From: Halochromatium glycolicum
GTDB lineage: Bacteria > Pseudomonadota > Gammaproteobacteria > Chromatiales > Chromatiaceae
NCBI RefSeq assembly: GCF_016584085.1
Contig: NZ_NRSJ01000050.1
Coordinates: forward strand, 1-33,315
DNA length: 33,315 bases
Reading direction: 5' to 3'
In this document: positions 7,344 through 15,616 of the stretch, piece after piece
Position numbering within the stretch: position 1 is the stretch's first letter
Layout of the letters: each line of letters starts with the position of its first letter
Program-made: the position numbers and the translations under genes
The notes under the pieces: model-generated
Seen by the model: only the letters and a program-made list of their open reading frames with translations
The model's database searches: none
Told to the model about the DNA's origin: nothing

Positions 7344-10300
7344 ATGAGCCACGCCCCCGAGCTCGACATCCCGACCTTCCCGCTGCGCGGCAGCCGCCTG
7401 ATCGAGGCGAGCGCCGGCACCGGCAAGACCTTCACACTGGCGCTGCTCTATACCCGCCTGGTGCTCGGCCATGGCGGCGACGGCGCCGGCTATCAACGGC
7501 CGCTGATGCCGCCGCAGATCCTGGTGGTGACCTTCACCGTCGCCGCTACCGAGGAGCTGCGCGAGCGCATCCGGGCGCGCCTGGTCGAGGCCGCCGCGCT
7601 GTTCGAGCGCCCGCCCGGCGAGACGCCGGCGGCCGACCCGCCGCTGCTCGCGCTGCGCGATGACTATCCGCCCGCCGACTGGCCGGCCAAGGCCCGGCTG
7701 CTGCGCCAAGCGGCCGAATGGATGGACGAGGCGATGATCGTCACAATCCACGGCTGGTGTCAGCGTATGCTGCAGGAGCACGCGTTCGCCACGCGCGGGC
7801 TGTTCGAGCGCGAGCTGGTCACCGACCAGAGCGAGCTGATCACCGAGCTGCTTCGCGATTACTGGCGGATGCACTGCTACCCGCTCAGCCCCGATGAGGC
7901 CCGCTGCATCCGCGCCGTGGTCGCCTCGCCCGAGGCATTGCAGGCGAAGCTCGGCGAATGGCTCAAACGCCGCGATGCCGCGCTCTGCTATCAGGGCGAG
8001 CCGCTCCAGTGCGAGGACCTGGCCCCCCCGTTGGCCGCCTGCCTGGAACAGGCCCGGCTGCAGGAGCAGGCGCGCGCGCTCTGGCGCATACACCGCCAGG
8101 AGCTCGAGCAGCAGCTGCACGAGCTGCGCCCGCATCTGAACGGCACCAAGCATGACAGCGCCAATGCCGAGAAATTCGCGCAATTGCTCGCTGCGATCGC
8201 TGACTGGGCCGATGGCAGCGAGCCGCCGGACAAGCTCAAGCACTTCGCCCAAGGCGCGTTCGTCTTCAAGAAGACGGCCAAGGTGCAAGAGGAGCCGACG
8301 CATCCGGCCTTCGCTGCCCTCGCCGCCTGGCGGCGCCGCATCGAGCCGCCCGCCGACGACGGTGCGCCGGAGCCGCCGACGCTCGAGGCCTGCCTGCTCG
8401 CCCACGCCGCGGCCTGGATCGCGCGCGAGCTGCCGAAGCGGCTGCGTCAGCACGCCGAGATGGGCTTCGACGAGCTGCTGCGCGACCTGGACGCGGCGCT
8501 GAACCCGCCCGCTGCCACCGCCGAGGCCCGCGAGCAGGCCGCCGCCCTCGCCCGCCTCATCCGCACCCAGTTCCCGGTCGCGCTGATCGACGAGTTCCAG
8601 GACACCGACCCGATCCAGTACCGCATCTTCGATGCCGTCTACCGGGTCGCTCAGAATGATCCCGAGACCGCGCTCGTGATGATCGGCGACCCCAAGCAGG
8701 CGATCTACGGCTTCCGCGGCGCCGACATCCATGCCTACCTGGCGGCGCGCCGGGCCACAACCGGACGCCACTACACCCTCGCGGTCAACTTCCGCTCGAC
8801 CAAGGCCGTGGTCAGCGCCTGCAACCAGCTGTTCGGTCACGCCGAGCAGCATCCGCGCGGCACCTTCCGCTTCCATACCGACCCAGAGGCGGAGAACCCC
8901 ATCCCCTATGTCGCGATCACCGCCAACGGGCGCGCGGACCGGCTGCTCATCGCCGGCGAGCCCGCACCGGCGATGACCTTCTGGCGCTACGACGACGGCG
9001 AGGCGGTCACCTCTCCTGGCGTCTACCTCGATCAGATGGCCGCGGCGGCCGCCTCCGAGGTCGCCCGCTGGCTGACACAGGCGCGCGCCGGCCGCACCGG
9101 TTTCGCCGACGCCGACGGCGGTTTCCGACTGCTCAGGCCCAAGGACATCGCGATCCTGGTGCGCACCGGCAGCGAGGCCGCGACCATGCGTGCAGCGCTC
9201 GCGGCGCGCGGCATCCATAGCGTCTACCTCTCCGACCGCGATTCGGTGCTCGAGACACAGGAGGCGTACGACCTGCTGCATTGGCTCAAGGCCTGCGCCG
9301 CGCCGACCGACGAAGGCCTGGTGCGCGCAGCGCTCGCGACCAACACCTTCGGTCTGCCGCTGGCGGAGTTGGACCGGGTGCAGCAGGACGAGCTCGGCTG
9401 GGAGGCGGTGATCGAGCGCTTCACGGACTATCTGCGCACCTGGCAGCGGCGCGGCGTGCTGGCGATGCTGCGGCAGCTGCTGCATGAGCAGGCGCTCCCG
9501 GCCCAGCTGCTCGCCGGCGCCGATGGCGAGCGCGTGCTCACCAATCTGCTGCATCTGGCGGAATGGCTGCAGCAGGCCGCCAGCGCGCTCGACGGCGAGC
9601 AGGCGCTGATCCGCCACCTGAACGAGCACCTGGGCCGCGGCGGCGACGACTTCATCGTGCGCCTGGAGAGCGATGCCGAGCTGGTCCAGGTCATCACCAT
9701 CCACAAGTCCAAGGGGCTCGAGTATCCCCTGGTGCTGCTGCCGTTCATCTGCAGCTGGCGCGCGGTCGATGGCAGGGCCGGGCAGGTGCCCTATCGTCGT
9801 GACGAGACGCCTGCGCGCTATCTGGAGGTCGCCGGCAGCAATGCCTTCAAGGCTGCTTGGGACGCGGCCGATGACGAGCGCCTGAGCGAGGACCTGCGCC
9901 GCTTCTATGTCGCCGTGACCCGCGCCCGGCATGCGGTCTGGCTCGGCATCGCGCCGTTGCGCAAACAGGGCCATTCACCGCAGCTGGAGCAATCCGCGAT
10001 CGGCCATGTGCTCTCAGGCGGGGAAAAGATCGCGACGCCCGCGGCGCTCTGGGAGGCCCTGAAGCGCGCGCGGGGGGACTGCGCCGACATCGCGGTCACT
10101 GCAGCACCCGAGGCGGAACAGGCGACGGTGACCCCGGACACTGCGCCGGACCTCTCACCGGCGCGCAGGCCGTCGCATGCGCCCTTCGAGCGCTGGTGGA
10201 TCGCCAGCTACTCGGCGCTGCGCTTGGGCTCGCTGCCGACCGCGGGTCAATACGCTGCTGGCGCAGCAGGATCGGCGGCCCCGACGACCGATGACCGGGC

Positions 10301-11339
10301 GAGCGCGCTGTCGTCTCAGGTGACCGCCGAGACGGCCGCTGAAGAGACCGCGCTAGAGGAGGCATCATCGAGCCCGCCGGCGTCAACCGCGGCGGCGGCA
10401 TCAAGCCCAACGGAATCGACCCAACCGGGTTCAATCCCGCCGGTGTCGAGCGCAGCGAGATCGATCGCAGCGAGGTCGACTGAGATCGAGCCCGCCGCGA
10501 CGAGCGCAGAGCCTGTGGCGGACAGCGCCGCGCTCCACTCCTTCCCGCGCGGCAGCCGCTACGGCACCTTTCTGCACGGGCTGCTGGAATGGGCCGCAAC
10601 GCAGGAATGGCGCGATGCTGACGGGACGGTCCACGGCGGTTTCGCGGCCGCCGCCCGCGCCCCAGCGCTGCGCCGCGACATGCTCGCGCGGCGCTGTCAG
10701 CTGCGCAGACTCACGGCCTGGATTGACCTGCTGGATCGCTGGCTCAGGGCGCTGCTGACCCAGCCGTTGACCTTGCACGGTCTCGAGGATGCCGCCGGCC
10801 GAGCGCCGACCTTGGCGCTGCAGGACCTGCCGCCGGAGCAGGTCCAGGTCGAGATGGAGTTCTGGCTCGCCAGCCGCGCGGTCGACACCGGCGCCATCGA
10901 GCGGCTGGTCGAGGCGCACTGCCTGCCGGGCCAGGCGCGAGCGCCGCTGCTCCCGGAGCGGCTCAACGGTATGCTGCGCGGCTTCATCGACCTGGTGTTC
11001 GAGCACGACGGCCGCTACTACGTGCTGGACTGGAAATCCAACTGGCTCGGCCCGGACGACAGCGCCTACAGTCCGCAAACGATACGCGCCGCAATCCTGG
11101 CGCACCGCTACGATCTGCAGTACGTGCTCTATCTGCTCGCGCTGCATCGGCAGCTGCGCGCACGCTTGCCCGGTTACGACTACGACCGCGATGTCGGCGG
11201 CGTGATCTATGGATTCCTGCGCGGCGGCACCGCCCCGAGCCAGGGTCTGTTCACCGCCAAGCCGGCGGCCGCGCTCATCGAGGCACTGGACGCGCTGTTC
11301 GCCGGCCAGGCGTGCATGCCAACCAAGGTGATCATCTAA
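7344..11339 (+). CDS. recB: Exodeoxyribonuclease V subunit beta (RecB)
   Basis: The 1331-residue RecB subunit: a 3'-5' superfamily 1A helicase fused to the nuclease that cuts both strands. Helicase motifs in order are ASAGTGKT (Walker A, residues 22-29), LIDEFQDTD (motif II, 414-422), VMIGDPKQAIYGFRG, TIHKSKGLEYPLVLLPF (motif V) and RRFYVAVTRARHAVWLG (motif VI). The nuclease domain ends with VLDWKSNWLG, with Asp1229 and Lys1231 as metal-site residues (Asp1080 and Lys1082 in E. coli). The linker between helicase and nuclease (about 965-1065) is unusually long and rich in Ala, Ser, Pro and Thr, explaining most of the excess over the 1180-residue E. coli protein. GAGG lies seven bases before the ATG. 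The stop overlaps the recD ATG by one base, so translation is probably coupled. Confidence 0.96.
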   Translation: MSHAPELDIPTFPLRGSRLIEASAGTGKTFTLALLYTRLVLGHGGDGAGYQRPLMPPQILVVTFTVAATEELRERIRARLVEAAALFERPPGETPAADPPLLALRDDYPPADWPAKARLLRQAAEWMDEAMIVTIHGWCQRMLQEHAFATRGLFERELVTDQSELITELLRDYWRMHCYPLSPDEARCIRAVVASPEALQAKLGEWLKRRDAALCYQGEPLQCEDLAPPLAACLEQARLQEQARALWRIHRQELEQQLHELRPHLNGTKHDSANAEKFAQLLAAIADWADGSEPPDKLKHFAQGAFVFKKTAKVQEEPTHPAFAALAAWRRRIEPPADDGAPEPPTLEACLLAHAAAWIARELPKRLRQHAEMGFDELLRDLDAALNPPAATAEAREQAAALARLIRTQFPVALIDEFQDTDPIQYRIFDAVYRVAQNDPETALVMIGDPKQAIYGFRGADIHAYLAARRATTGRHYTLAVNFRSTKAVVSACNQLFGHAEQHPRGTFRFHTDPEAENPIPYVAITANGRADRLLIAGEPAPAMTFWRYDDGEAVTSPGVYLDQMAAAAASEVARWLTQARAGRTGFADADGGFRLLRPKDIAILVRTGSEAATMRAALAARGIHSVYLSDRDSVLETQEAYDLLHWLKACAAPTDEGLVRAALATNTFGLPLAELDRVQQDELGWEAVIERFTDYLRTWQRRGVLAMLRQLLHEQALPAQLLAGADGERVLTNLLHLAEWLQQAASALDGEQALIRHLNEHLGRGGDDFIVRLESDAELVQVITIHKSKGLEYPLVLLPFICSWRAVDGRAGQVPYRRDETPARYLEVAGSNAFKAAWDAADDERLSEDLRRFYVAVTRARHAVWLGIAPLRKQGHSPQLEQSAIGHVLSGGEKIATPAALWEALKRARGDCADIAVTAAPEAEQATVTPDTAPDLSPARRPSHAPFERWWIASYSALRLGSLPTAGQYAAGAAGSAAPTTDDRASALSSQVTAETAAEETALEEASSSPPASTAAAASSPTESTQPGSIPPVSSAARSIAARSTEIEPAATSAEPVADSAALHSFPRGSRYGTFLHGLLEWAATQEWRDADGTVHGGFAAAARAPALRRDMLARRCQLRRLTAWIDLLDRWLRALLTQPLTLHGLEDAAGRAPTLALQDLPPEQVQVEMEFWLASRAVDTGAIERLVEAHCLPGQARAPLLPERLNGMLRGFIDLVFEHDGRYYVLDWKSNWLGPDDSAYSPQTIRAAILAHRYDLQYVLYLLALHRQLRARLPGYDYDRDVGGVIYGFLRGGTAPSQGLFTAKPAAALIEALDALFAGQACMPTKVII
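10451..10480. repeat. 15-bp tandem duplication in the RecB linker
   Basis: CGCAGCGAGATCGAT (10451-10465) is followed by CGCAGCGAGGTCGAC (10466-10480), with two transitions between units. It lies in the Ala/Ser/Pro-rich linker between helicase and nuclease domains and keeps the reading frame. Confidence 0.75.
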
Positions 11340-13555
11340 TGGGCCGCTCCCCACTGCCCGCGAGCACCGAGCTGCTGGCTGCGCTGGATCGCTGGGTCGA
11401 GGCCGGCGCCCTGCGCGCCCTGGACGTCGCACTGACCCGCTTCATCGCCGAGGACGGGGATGAGAGCGACCCCGCGGTGCTGCTCGCGCTGGCGCTGACC
11501 AGCGAGCGCAACGGCCATGGCCACGTCTGTCTCGATCTGGCCGGCGCGCTGCAGAACCCGCGGCTGCTGCTCGGTCACCTGCGCGACGACGAGCCGCTGA
11601 ATCCGACTGTGCGCGCCGAACTCAGCGGCTGGCTGACCGGGCTATCGCTGTCCGATTGGACAACCCGGCTGAGCGCCAGCCCGGCAGTCGCCAGCCCGGC
11701 AGTCGCCAGCCCAGCAGTCGCCAGCCCGGCAGTCAGGGCGCGGCTGCCGATCGGCTCAGCGCCGGCGGTCGACCAAGGCCCAGCGCCCTTCGTCCTCGCC
11801 GGCACGCCCGCGCAGCCCCTGCTCTATCTGCGCCGGTACTGGCGCTACGAGCAGCAGATTCGCGACGGGATCGAGCAGCGTCTAGCCGTCCCCCTCGCGG
11901 TCGATGAGCGTGCGTTGCGGGGGCAGCTCGATACCCTGTTCGATCCGGCCCCCTTCCCCGACCAGCAGACCGACTGGCAGCGCGACGGGGAGCACAACGG
12001 GCACCCCGACTGGCAGCGCATCGCCTGCGGGCTCGCCGCACGTCACGCCTTCTTCATCATTACCGGCGGTCCTGGAACCGGCAAGACCACTACCGTCGTA
12101 CGCCTGTTGGCGGTATTGCAGGGGCTCGCCGCGCATGCAGGAACCAACGCTCCCCGTATCGAGCTGGCCGCGCCCACCGGCAAGGCCGCTGCCCGGCTGA
12201 CCGAATCCGTCCGCAGCGAAGCCCAGAAACTACCCGATGCGGACCGGACGAGGGGGGGCATACCGACCCAGGTCAAGACGCTGCACCGGCTGCTCGGGAG
12301 CGTGCCGGACAGCCGGCACCTCCGCCACCATAGCGCCAACCCACTGCCGGCCGATGTGGTCGTGGTCGACGAGGCGTCGATGGTCGATGTCGAGCTGATG
12401 GCGCAGCTGATGGACGCGCTGCGCTCAGACGCCCGGCTGGTGCTGATCGGCGACAAGGATCAGCTGAGCTCGGTCGAGGCCGGCGCCGTGCTCGGCGATC
12501 TGTGCCAGCGCGCCGAGCGGGCGCATTACCGGCCGGAGACCGCCGAGTGGGTGCACAAGGTCACCGGCCACCCGATCCCGCCGGCGCTGATCGACGGCAA
12601 CGGCGGGCGCCTCGACCAGGCCATCGCGATGCTGCGCAAGAGCTACCGCTTCAGCGAGGCCGGCGGCATCGGCGCCCTGGCCAAGGCGGTCAATACCGCT
12701 ACCGAACCCGAATCCGAGCCCGAATCCGACCCCGAGCCCGCTCAGCGCCTGCACACCGTCCTGCGCCTCTTCGATGCCAAGCAGGACCCAGAGCTAGGGG
12801 TCATCCTGAGGACACCGCTCGCCGATACGAACGACCCGGCATTCGACGAGCTGATCCGGGCAGCCTATGAATCCGAAAGGAGCTACCTCAGGACGATCCG
12901 GGATCAGGCGCCCGGGCACGATGCCGATCAGCACGCGATCGACCACTGGGCCGAAGCGGTCCTCGCAGCGCAGAAGCGCTTCCAGCTCCTCACACCGCTG
13001 CGCCAGGGGCCCTGGGGCGTCGAGGGCCTGAACCAGCGCGTCATCGAGCTCCTCCGTGCGCATGCGCTGCTGCCCGATTCCGGCGGCGCCCAGGCCACTG
13101 CCGGCACGCCAATGGGCGCGTCCCCACGGCAGTGGTTCGCCGGACGGCCGGTACTGATCACCCAGAACGACTACGGCCTAAACCTGATGAACGGGGATAT
13201 CGGCGTCACGCTGAGCGTGCCCGACGGGCCCTCGACCGCGAGCGGCCGCCGCCTGCGGGTCGCCTTCCCGAGCCCCGACGGCGGCGTGCGCTGGGTCCTG
13301 CCGAGCCGCTTGCAGCAGGTCGAGACCGTCTTCGCGATGACGGTGCACAAGTCGCAGGGCTCGGAGTTCACACACACGGCACTGGTGCTGCCGGACACGT
13401 CCAATCCGGTCCTCACGCGCGAGCTGGTCTACACCGCCATCACCCGGGCGCGGGAGCGCTTTACCCTGCTCGACAGCAACGAGGCCGTCCTCGGTGATGC
13501 GCTGATGCAGCAGGTGCATCGGGTCAGCGGGTTACGCGATGGGATTCACGAATGA
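11339..13555 (+). CDS. recD: Exodeoxyribonuclease V subunit alpha (RecD)
   Basis: The 738-residue RecD subunit, the fast 5'-3' superfamily 1B helicase of RecBCD. Motif I is ITGGPGTGKTTTV (around residue 240), motif II VVVDEASMVDVELM (around 341), motif III LIGDKDQLSSVEAGAVLGDL, and the C-terminal motifs are VFAMTVHKSQGSEF and YTAITRARERF. E. coli RecD is 608 residues; extra length comes partly from a PAVAS repeat (about 113-132) and an acidic EPESEPESDPEP stretch (about 456-467). I chose the ATG at 11339, which overlaps the recB stop in TAATG and has AAGG upstream inside recB. An upstream in-frame ATG at 11312 would add nine residues but overlaps recB more. No clear terminator follows. Confidence 0.95.
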   Translation: MGRSPLPASTELLAALDRWVEAGALRALDVALTRFIAEDGDESDPAVLLALALTSERNGHGHVCLDLAGALQNPRLLLGHLRDDEPLNPTVRAELSGWLTGLSLSDWTTRLSASPAVASPAVASPAVASPAVRARLPIGSAPAVDQGPAPFVLAGTPAQPLLYLRRYWRYEQQIRDGIEQRLAVPLAVDERALRGQLDTLFDPAPFPDQQTDWQRDGEHNGHPDWQRIACGLAARHAFFIITGGPGTGKTTTVVRLLAVLQGLAAHAGTNAPRIELAAPTGKAAARLTESVRSEAQKLPDADRTRGGIPTQVKTLHRLLGSVPDSRHLRHHSANPLPADVVVVDEASMVDVELMAQLMDALRSDARLVLIGDKDQLSSVEAGAVLGDLCQRAERAHYRPETAEWVHKVTGHPIPPALIDGNGGRLDQAIAMLRKSYRFSEAGGIGALAKAVNTATEPESEPESDPEPAQRLHTVLRLFDAKQDPELGVILRTPLADTNDPAFDELIRAAYESERSYLRTIRDQAPGHDADQHAIDHWAEAVLAAQKRFQLLTPLRQGPWGVEGLNQRVIELLRAHALLPDSGGAQATAGTPMGASPRQWFAGRPVLITQNDYGLNLMNGDIGVTLSVPDGPSTASGRRLRVAFPSPDGGVRWVLPSRLQQVETVFAMTVHKSQGSEFTHTALVLPDTSNPVLTRELVYTAITRARERFTLLDSNEAVLGDALMQQVHRVSGLRDGIHE
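11675..11734. repeat. 15-bp tandem array (four units) inside recD
   Basis: GCCAGCCCGGCAGTC occurs four times in a row (11675, 11690, 11705, 11720), with one base changed in the third unit. It encodes ASPAV repeated four times, between the N-terminal RecC-binding region and the first motor domain. Near-identity of the units points to recent slippage. Confidence 0.93.
12709..12738. repeat. 12-bp repeat inside recD
   Basis: The unit CCCGAATCCGAG/C is repeated twice, followed by a partial copy, encoding PESEPESDPEP. It creates a short acidic surface insert in the RecD motor domains and keeps the frame. Confidence 0.75.
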
Positions 13556-13577
13556 GTAACTGTCGAAGCCGAATGAC

Positions 13578-13709
13578 GGCCTTGATCATCCCCTGGTCCA
13601 CCTGCTGCGGCCAACCCAAGAGCAGAAGCTCAAGAGTCTGATTTTGCTGACTTAAATAGGCCATTGTTGACTGCTGCGCTAGGTATTGGGCCAGGCGATG
13701 ATCAAGGCC
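13578..13709. mobile_element. MITE-like inverted-repeat unit, 132 bp
   Basis: GGCCTTGATCATC (13578-13590) is the exact reverse complement of GATGATCAAGGCC (13697-13709). Extending inward, 21 of 23 bases pair. The hexamer AATGAC flanks the unit on both sides (13572-13577 and 13712-13717), immediately next to the left arm and two bases from the right arm, resembling a target-site duplication. No transposase lies inside. The size and structure fit a miniature inverted-repeat element, but the two-base offset leaves doubt. Confidence 0.45.
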
Positions 13710-13826
13710 CTAATGACCGACCGCGAAGTTCGTAACCTGTACGATAGCGATTTCATCTGGTCGCCGGACAGAAGGCGCCACAGGGTTCAGGGCCTGCGCA
13801 TCGATCTCGTCCGGCGTTCAGCATGA
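13698..13826 (+). CDS. Possible small ORF, 42 residues, unassigned
   Basis: The frame begins MIKALMTDREVRNLYDSDF and ends after a basic segment (RRRHRVQGLRIDLVRRSA). The amino-acid mix is protein-like, but there is no clear ribosome binding site and the start lies inside the inverted-repeat arm. It may be the surviving piece of a larger gene interrupted or truncated by that element. I do not recognise a family. Confidence 0.2.
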   Translation: MIKALMTDREVRNLYDSDFIWSPDRRRHRVQGLRIDLVRRSA

Positions 13827-14016
13827 TTGCCTAGATTAGGGCGGCCATGCTGCTATCCTTTGCGCTCTGGGCCGGTGTCGATGCCGGAACCGACAGGGAT
13901 CGGAACGACTGCTGATGCCCGAGCCATTGCCGGTCGCCCCCTTGATCAACCTCATCGACCTCGCCCGCACCGTCATCTATTGAACGCCGATTTTCCTAAG
14001 CCATTCCCAGCTCACG

Positions 14017-14421
14017 ATGACTCTCAAGGTCCGTTATGCGCTCACTGGCATGCTCGCCCTGGCCTTGGTGCTGGCATTGGCCACCGTCGGCTACCTGCAG
14101 CGCGACACAGGCAACCGGCTCAAGGTGATCGCGACCGCTTACACCTCGCATCCAGCCGAGACCAGCGGCGATCCGTACCTCGCGGCCTGGAACAACCGGT
14201 TGACCCCAGGAGAGAAGTCCATCGCCGTCTCGCGCGACCTGATCGGGCTCGGGCTCACGAACGGGACCGAGGTCAAGATCGAGGGCCTGCCTGGGACCTA
14301 CACCGTTCGCGACAAGATGAATAAGCGCTGGAGACGCCGGATCGATATCTACATGGGGAACGATCGGGAGCGTGCGCTCGAATGGGGTAAACAGAGGGTG
14401 GCGCTGAGCTGGCCAGAGTAG
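14017..14421 (+). CDS. 3D-domain (double-psi beta-barrel) envelope protein
   Basis: A 134-residue protein with an N-terminal hydrophobic segment (residues 8-26) that acts as a signal peptide or membrane anchor, followed by a 3D domain. The three aspartates that name the domain are visible as Asp74 (AVSRDLI), Asp99 (TVRDKM) and Asp110 (RIDIYMG), after the strand KVIATAYTSH. The same fold forms the catalytic core of MltA-type lytic transglycosylases and of stationary-phase cell-wall proteins, so action on peptidoglycan in the periplasm is plausible. The protein is a bare domain without the MltA N-terminal part. The ribosome binding site is weak. A hairpin follows the stop; the next gene is convergent. 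Confidence 0.82.
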   Translation: MTLKVRYALTGMLALALVLALATVGYLQRDTGNRLKVIATAYTSHPAETSGDPYLAAWNNRLTPGEKSIAVSRDLIGLGLTNGTEVKIEGLPGTYTVRDKMNKRWRRRIDIYMGNDRERALEWGKQRVALSWPE

Positions 14422-14466
14422 GCATGCCAGCCCCCCGTTCACCTGAGCGCGGTCCTCTGGATGAGG

Positions 14467-14486
14467 GATAGCGGAACGCTATCTTT
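14467..14486 (+). terminator. Intrinsic terminator-like hairpin after the 3D-domain gene
   Basis: GATAGCG (14467-14473) pairs with CGCTATC (14477-14483) across a GAA loop and is followed by TTT. It lies 45 bp after the plus-strand stop and 50 bp from the convergent trpG stop. The T-run is short, so termination strength is uncertain. Confidence 0.5.
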
Positions 14487-14535
14487 CGAATCCGGCCCTG
14501 CCCAGTCGAGTCCAAGAACCGAGTCTTAACTCGCG

Positions 14536-15123
14536 TCAATGCACGGGGGTGCGGATGAAGTTCCGCAACAGGTCGTGCCCATGCTGGGTCAGGATCGACT
14601 CCGGATGGAACTGCACGCCCTGGATCGGCAGTTCTCGGTGGCGTATGCCCATGATCTCGTCGCGCTCGCCGTCTGCGGTCTCGGTCCAGGCGGTCACCTC
14701 GAGCTCATCCGGCAATGACGCCTCCTCGATGACGAGCGAGTGATAGCGGGTCGCCTCGAACGGTTGGTCTAGACCGGCAAAGACCCCGGCCGCACTGTGA
14801 TGGATCGGCGAGGTCTTGCCGTGCATCACCGCATGCGCCTTGACGACCTGACCGCCAAAGGCTTGGCCGATGGACTGGTGCCCGAGGCAGACACCCAGTA
14901 GCGGTATCCGACCCGCCGCGGCGCGAATCAGCTCGACCGAGATCCCTGCTTCGCTCGGCGTGCAGGGACCGGGAGAGACGACGATCCGCTCCGGCCGCAG
15001 GGCCAGCGCCTCAGCGACCGAAAGCTCGTCATTGCGCACCACACGCACCGCCTCCCCGAGCTCGCCCAGATACTGGACCAGGTTGTAGGTGAAGGAGTCG
15101 TAGTTGTCGATCATCAACAGCAT
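14536..15123 (-). CDS. trpG: Anthranilate synthase component II, glutamine amidotransferase (TrpG)
   Basis: A 195-residue class I glutamine amidotransferase that supplies ammonia to TrpE for anthranilate synthesis, the first step of tryptophan biosynthesis. The catalytic triad is Cys79 (LLGVCLGHQ), His173 and Glu175 (GVQFHPES), with the oxyanion segment SPGPCTPSEAG. The start MLLMIDNYDSFTYNLVQYLG matches the Pseudomonas-type protein; the frame is open 32 codons further upstream, but that part reads through a repeat-rich leader and is not conserved. PabA (folate) has the same fold, so a dual role is possible. Unusually, trpE is 1.7 kb upstream rather than adjacent, and trpD/trpC do not follow. 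Confidence 0.93.
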   Translation of the reverse strand: MLLMIDNYDSFTYNLVQYLGELGEAVRVVRNDELSVAEALALRPERIVVSPGPCTPSEAGISVELIRAAAGRIPLLGVCLGHQSIGQAFGGQVVKAHAVMHGKTSPIHHSAAGVFAGLDQPFEATRYHSLVIEEASLPDELEVTAWTETADGERDEIMGIRHRELPIQGVQFHPESILTQHGHDLLRNFIRTPVH

Positions 15124-15192
15124 GTCATGCTCAACCTTATGCATCGCGTCAGAAATACCCAGACCCTTTTCCTGCCACCTGGCTCGCAGCGC

Positions 15193-15263
15193 TGTAGGAG
15201 CCCGCTTGCGGGCGACCACGCCGTGCTCGCGACTGCGAAGATCGCCCGCAAGCGGGCTCCTAC
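15193..15263. repeat. BIME-like pair of inverted REP sequences
   Basis: GTAGGAGCCCGCTTGCGGGCGA (from 15194) faces its near-exact reverse complement TCGCCCGCAAGCGGGCTCCTAC (15242-15263) across 26 bp. Each half is itself palindromic (GCCCGC-TT-GCGGGC). This TGTAGGAGC...GGCGA pattern is a well-known REP type in Pseudomonas and other gammaproteobacteria, usually intergenic and spread by RAYT transposases. It lies 70 bp upstream of trpG on the coding-strand leader. Confidence 0.85.
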
Positions 15264-15385
15264 CTCACGACCATCGCGGGCAGCGGCAATCGGTCTCGGG
15301 ATTTCCGCTGTCTTGCCCTAGGGGCTAAACCGCGTCCAGAGACAGAAGCGTCATTTTTCCGCAGCAGGCGCGGTCAAAATTGCAC

Positions 15386-15408
15386 ATCCCAAACTGGATG
15401 CAGTGTAG
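15386..15408. repeat. Dispersed 23-bp hairpin motif, copy 2
   Basis: This motif shares 21 of 23 bases with 200-222, keeping the ACTGGATGCAGT core and the CATCC/GGATG stem. Confidence 0.6.
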
Positions 15409-15588
15409 GAGGCTGCTTCTTGTCGTTGTCACTGGCTTGGTGCCCCGACCGGTACCCCGGCATTATGCGCTGCTTGGACAGTGCAACGGACTCCGGCTCA
15501 TGGATTCCCCGCCCGGTCCACCGTCAGCCGTGTAGTCTACCAGCAGTCCAGAACCCGCCCGTCTCAGGCCGAGCTCCCAGCGTCAACG

Positions 15589-15616
15589 TTGATCTGGTCC
15601 TGTCGATCTGGTCCTG
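15589..15616. repeat. 14-bp tandem duplication
   Basis: TTGATCTGGTCCTG (15589-15602) is followed directly by TCGATCTGGTCCTG (15603-15616), with one mismatch. It lies in non-coding DNA. Confidence 0.75.

Larger units (their letters stand above)
13556..14016. other. Gap after recD with a MITE-like unit and ORF fragments
   Basis: This 461-bp stretch has no confident gene. It holds an inverted-repeat unit (13578-13709), a 42-codon open frame beginning in the right arm of that unit (13698-13826), and a 22-codon open frame starting MPEPLPVAPL (13915-13983) that ends 33 bp before the next gene. Neither small frame has a clear ribosome binding site, and I cannot name a family for either. They may be gene relics. 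Confidence 0.6.

Noticed and set aside
7308..9974. Very long minus-strand open frame (888 codons) opposite recB
   Set aside because: It is antisense to conserved RecB helicase motifs; GC-rich genes often leave a long open antisense frame. Its translation has no recognisable domain.
10192..10199. E. coli Chi octamer GCTGGTGG in recB, with complementary copies at 18496, 24241 and 32133
   Set aside because: An 8-mer is expected by chance at about this rate in GC-rich DNA, and the Chi sequence of this organism is unknown.
11675..11734. CRISPR-like repeated units
   Set aside because: The units are directly adjacent without spacers and lie in the recD reading frame; no cas gene is nearby. The same holds for the other tandem repeats.
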